64,000 bases of DNA from a cyanobacterium endosymbiont of Rhopalodia gibberula. Its GTDB lineage: Bacteria; Cyanobacteriota; Cyanobacteriia; Cyanobacteriales; Microcystaceae. A model generated the notes under the pieces. The model searched no databases and was not told the DNA's origin. It saw only the letters and a program-made list of their open reading frames with translations. Location: the NCBI RefSeq assembly GCF_003574135.1, contig NZ_AP018341.1, positions 2,765,740 through 2,829,739 of the forward strand, given 5' to 3'. Of this stretch, positions 61,516-64,000 are shown in pieces. Numbering within the stretch: position 1 is the stretch's first letter; each line of letters begins with the position of its first letter. The position numbers and the translations under genes were made by a program.

Positions 61516-61923
61516 ATGCACGTTTTTATTCCTCCAAAATACCTTTTCACCTGTCTAACCTGGACAGACACTCAAGAGATGTTAGATCTAGAAAATATTG
61601 TTATGGTGGAAGCTGCGGGAAAAATTAGACAACATAGCGTCCATTTGCCTACGGTAGATGTAAAAATTAGTATTCTACTTTCTTTATTACAGAACTAAGT
61701 AAAAATAGAGAAAGTAGTTAAAGAATATGCTCAAAGGTTACCTTGAAGTAGTTTACTGACTATGAAAGGGAAACAACTTTTTACTTAGTTGACCAAAAAA
61801 TTGACTCAAAATGGGTTAATGGGTGATGTTAAGGTTGCAACAAAAGAAAAAGATGATCTCTTATTAGCATCTATTTCTGATGCTTAGGGAGAATTAATCA
61901 AAGATATTGACAAATTCCGTTAA
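61516..61923 (+). pseudogene. gene relic with four in-frame stops
   Basis: One frame can be read from 61516 (or the internal ATG 61579, M-L-D-L-E-N-I-V-MVEAAGKI) to TAA at 61921, with internal TAA, TGA, TAG and TAG but no frameshift. The parts read VDVKISILLSLLQN, VEKVVKEYAQRLP-like KIEKVVKEYAQRLP, SSLLTMKGKQLFT, LTKKLTQNGLMGDVKVATKE and LLLASISDA, GELIKDIDKF. Composition is protein-like, family unknown. It sits just before the glutaredoxin gene. Confidence 0.55.
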
Positions 61924-62025
61924 TCACAGCTAAGTTATAATAATATAAATGCGATCATAAGCTAAATTGTTATAGAAAAATACATAATTTTGGCTATAAA
62001 TTATTAACAATGAAGGATTAACCCC

Positions 62026-62337
62026 ATGTTAGACACAATCAACTCTCTTCTTAACCGTCATCCCCAAAAAATTAACGCTAACGTTGAAATTTATACTTGG
62101 CTAATTTGTCCTTTTTGTATTCGTGCAAAATTCCTTTTATGGTGGAAAGGGGTTAACTTTACTGAATATAAAATTGATGGTGACGAAGCAGCTAGAGATA
62201 AGATGTCACAAAGATCTAACGGAAAGCGTAGTGTTCCTCAAATATTTATTAATAATAAACATATTGGAGGTTGTGATGTGCTTTATGCCCTCAACGAGAC
62301 TGATAAATTAGATGCTCTTTTAGCTGTCACCCTTTGA
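62026..62337 (+). CDS. grxC: glutaredoxin 3 type
   Basis: A 103-residue dithiol glutaredoxin that reduces disulfides with glutathione. The active site is C28-P-F-C31 (CPFC instead of the commoner CPYC), in W-L-I-C-P-F-C-I-R-A-K. The cis-Pro block R-S-V-P-Q-I-F-I-N and the G-GCDVLYALN glutathione-binding motif are intact. The N-terminus is about 15 residues longer than minimal glutaredoxins (LLNRHPQKINANVEIY). In related cyanobacteria a glutathione synthetase gene often follows, but here only non-coding DNA does. Confidence 0.92.
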   Translation: MLDTINSLLNRHPQKINANVEIYTWLICPFCIRAKFLLWWKGVNFTEYKIDGDEAARDKMSQRSNGKRSVPQIFINNKHIGGCDVLYALNETDKLDALLAVTL

Positions 62338-62613
62338 GTTCATCCTATTAGGTGAAGCGGCAAGAGAACAAAAGCTGAGATATTGTGAACATGTGGAAGT
62401 AAAAGCCCCCAACTCTAATTATCTCATCACCACGAGAGACAAAAGTAGCGGAAAATAAAAGTGATATGCTCCCTTCATTTGGAGACGAGCGGCTTTGTGT
62501 TCAATTCATGATTTTACCGCTGTTATAGCTGTAATTACGAGGAAGCCTCCTTGTAAATTTAATCCTAAAGTTTTTAGATTTCCTCCCTCCTCGGATGGAA
62601 CCAGTGACCTCAT
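62338..62613. other. spacer, possible decayed gene or RNA
   Basis: This segment is less AT-rich than the other spacers and contains several short GC-containing blocks. I tested it for tmRNA, SRP RNA and riboswitch motifs and saw none; a decayed gene is equally possible. Confidence 0.3.
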
Positions 62614-62650
62614 CCACCCTGTCCTAATCGACAGGGTGGCTTCTTATATT
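62614..62650 (+). terminator. GC-rich terminator hairpin
   Basis: CCACCCTGTC pairs perfectly with GACAGGGTGG around CTAATC, followed by CTTCTTATATT. It is one of the two GC-stem hairpins in the window and lies 277 bp after grxC. It may end the grxC transcript or be the terminal hairpin of a lost element. Confidence 0.6.
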
Positions 62651-62789
62651 GATAATTAAAGAAACAGAAATACAATAGGGATAAGGTGTATTAAAGAGTC
62701 AAACTAGTAATAAGGAAGTAAGATCAAATAAGTCTAAAATAGAAGAGTAGTTCAAGAAAACCACTCACTCGGTGCCGGCTTGCCTATAA

Positions 62790-63375
62790 AATTCAGCTAA
62801 AAAATTGCAGATTTGGTAAAACTATCTGTCATAAGATGCAATTAGAAAAATAATTTCTAGATAGATTATTTTAGAAAGAGAAGGATTGCGATCTTCTCCA
62901 AGAAGTGGAATAAAAAAAATTTAAATAGCCGATAACTATGTAAGATATAAGAAAAACAGGGAGAAGTTAAATAAAGTTTCGAAAGAATCTGTAAGATTCC
63001 AAAAAAAGGGGCTATACATAGAAAATAACAAAAGTGAGGATGAAACTTGATCCATGTATTAAAAAAACAAAAGCCAAAAAAGTAGAATAATTCCAGATAA
63101 ATAAGCAGATAAGCAAAAAAATACCGCAAAGACAAAGGAATAGATACAATAAATTGTTCTTGATAATAACTCGGTGTATATAAGTGGTTTAGTCAACTCC
63201 AAACTGAAACAATAGAAACAAAGAGAATTATATCTACTTTATGTACCAACTTATAGTCCAGAATTAAATATATATAGAGGAGAAATAACATTTAATAAAA
63301 GCTCATGAAATTCCGGAAGGATATTTGAGGATGAATATGATTTAGTCGCTCTTCCTGCTTAACTTATTTTTATTG
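62790..63375 (+). mobile_element. decayed IS630-like transposase (copy 4)
   Basis: Plus-strand translation keeps an N-terminal helix (KIADLVKLSVIRCN near 62801) like that of copies 1 and 2. Further on it has K-W-F-S-Q-L-Q-T-E-T-I-E-T-K, then after a +1 shift L-Y-V-PTYSPELN (about 63240-63275), the DDE-transposase motif of the IS630 group. AATAAAAGCTCATGAAATTC downstream matches copy 2. The middle is unreadable. An 89-codon minus-strand frame over 62866-63135 is a shadow. Confidence 0.5.
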
Positions 63376-63752
63376 TAACTAAACTTGAATTAAATTTTCT
63401 TCTGTTTGTTTTTTGGTCACTAATAACCTATTTTCTAGGACGGTAAGTCGGAAGAGAACCCACGTACTTGAAAGGTACGAACAAATCCTTATAGGGAAAT
63501 TTCGTAGGGAGATAGGGAATGAATTGGAGAACCATCAAAAATTACTTCTCTCTGGTCAAGATAGATAAAGTTAAAAAGTAAGTTAAATAAGATAGTTTGA
63601 CCAGCACCGTTTGGTCCAATCAACCCCGTAATGCTCCCAGTTGGTACTTCAAGATGAGCATCATTAACGGCACACAGATCCCTAAAACTTTTATATAAGT
63701 TATATAAGTAGCTTGCCTTAAGTAAAAGTTGATCAGATTGATGAATAGTCAT
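63370..63752 (-). pseudogene. branched-chain amino acid ABC transporter ATP-binding protein (LivG-like) pseudogene
   Basis: The 87-codon open part (63489-63752) starts M-T-I-H-Q-S-D-Q-L-L-L and contains A-V-N-D-A-H-L-EVPTGSITGLIGPNGAG-Q-T: Walker A with the essential Lys replaced by Gln. F-N-L-L-F-N-F-I and G-S-P-I-H-SLSPYEI follow. After the TAG, the next residues GFVRTFQV-R and, in a shifted frame, L-T-V-L-E-N and TEENLIQV can still be read down to about 63370. The rest (signature motif, Walker B) is gone. Cyanobacterial LivG/NatA-type neutral amino acid transport is the likely former role. Confidence 0.82.
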
Positions 63753-63884
63753 TAGCCTATCTTTGAGTCGCCGAAATTTGAGAGATAGATCTGTTCACTG
63801 CCCGGTAATAACAAAAAAACATATGTATTTTTTTGCTCTCGGTATATTTTATGATAATCATAAAATCTTATATTTTGTAGAGTG

Positions 63885-64000
63885 TTAAGAGTTATGCATT
63901 GATAAATCACATCAAATATGAGTTGTTTGAAATGTATAAAGTTATTCAATAAAAACAATGTTAAAAAAAAAAGAGACTATATTTGAGTTTAAAAAAATCT
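63885..64000 (+). mobile_element. 5' end of a decayed ISL3-family element (copy E), cut by the window end
   Basis: GTTATGCATTGATAAATCACATCAAATATG, here split as GTTATGCATTGATAAATC and ACATCAAATATG, followed by GTTATTCAATAAAAACAATG and AAAAAAGAGACTA, matches the left ends at 31705 and 39900 in the same order and spacing. The element would continue beyond 64000. Confidence 0.5.

Noticed and set aside
16907-61923. Stop-codon reassignment to explain in-frame stops in several frames
   Set aside because: TAA, TAG and TGA all occur inside the relics, and intact neighbours end normally at these codons without internal ones.
62338-62613. Stable RNA gene (tmRNA, SRP RNA or riboswitch) after grxC
   Set aside because: None of the diagnostic sequence blocks of these RNAs was found; only the downstream hairpin is solid.
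62866-63135. 89-codon Phe/Leu-rich minus-strand membrane-like frame
   Set aside because: It is the reverse of an A-rich, Lys-coding transposase relic, which produces Phe/Leu-rich shadows.

Overview
The window looks like a chromosome segment of a cyanobacterium undergoing genome reduction. Cyanobacterial markers are phycocyanobilin:ferredoxin oxidoreductase (pcyA), a PAP/fibrillin protein, an ARTO-type terminal oxidase with two DUF2231 genes, a type II NAD(P)H dehydrogenase, and CofH paired with a class I photolyase. The DNA is AT-rich. The 37 genes that look intact add up to about 35.4 kb, or roughly 55% of the window; the rest is long AT-rich spacer holding decayed genes and insertion sequences. 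No tRNA, rRNA, CRISPR array or intact transposase was recognised. Low coding density with many pseudogenes fits a young cyanobacterial endosymbiont, for example a diazotrophic spheroid body of rhopalodiacean diatoms or a UCYN-A relative. That placement is inference; no nif gene lies in the window.

Layout. 0-6 kb: a small conserved protein, rodA, mrp, an ISL3-family remnant, PAP/fibrillin, pcyA and tatA. 6-14 kb: eno with a clear terminator, a class A penicillin-binding protein, then a broken GDP-L-fucose pair (gmd and fcl pseudogenes). 14-24 kb: fumC, a 2.2-kb graveyard, recF, a membrane-anchored coiled-coil/BRCT protein with a nearly perfect 126-bp tandem repeat, and a MidA-type methyltransferase. 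24-31.6 kb: lysS behind a 23-bp perfect hairpin, two small proteins, a small pseudogene with one in-frame stop, cofH, purD and a DUF1232 protein. 31.6-42.7 kb: a nearly full-length decayed ISL3 element, then a minus-strand operon DUF2231-DUF2231-ctaC-ctaD-ctaE-GMC oxidoreductase, an NDH-2 gene and a NikL-like protein. 43.6-53.7 kb: an AI-2E family protein, a solute-binding protein, an SDR pseudogene, the folK-nudix-phr operon and recG. 53.7-64 kb: an ISL3 remnant, a cupin, a YlqF-type GTPase, a 2.7-kb spacer, a TVP38-family protein, a glutaredoxin, an IS630-like remnant, a branched-chain amino acid ABC ATPase pseudogene and the start of another ISL3 remnant.

How the genes fit together. Retained functions are core wall growth (RodA, PBP1), translation and ribosome assembly (LysS, YlqF), recombination (RecF, RecG), central carbon metabolism (Eno, FumC), cofactors (FolK, PurD, Mrp) and respiration/O2 consumption (ARTO, NDH-2). 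Lost functions are surface sugar synthesis (GDP-fucose), a transporter ATPase and mobile elements. The oxidase lacks the CuA ligands in subunit II and has the YSHP-type motif in subunit I, so it is probably a quinol oxidase that could protect nitrogenase. Several loopless or short-loop perfect palindromes with 16-27 bp arms stand out in the spacers.
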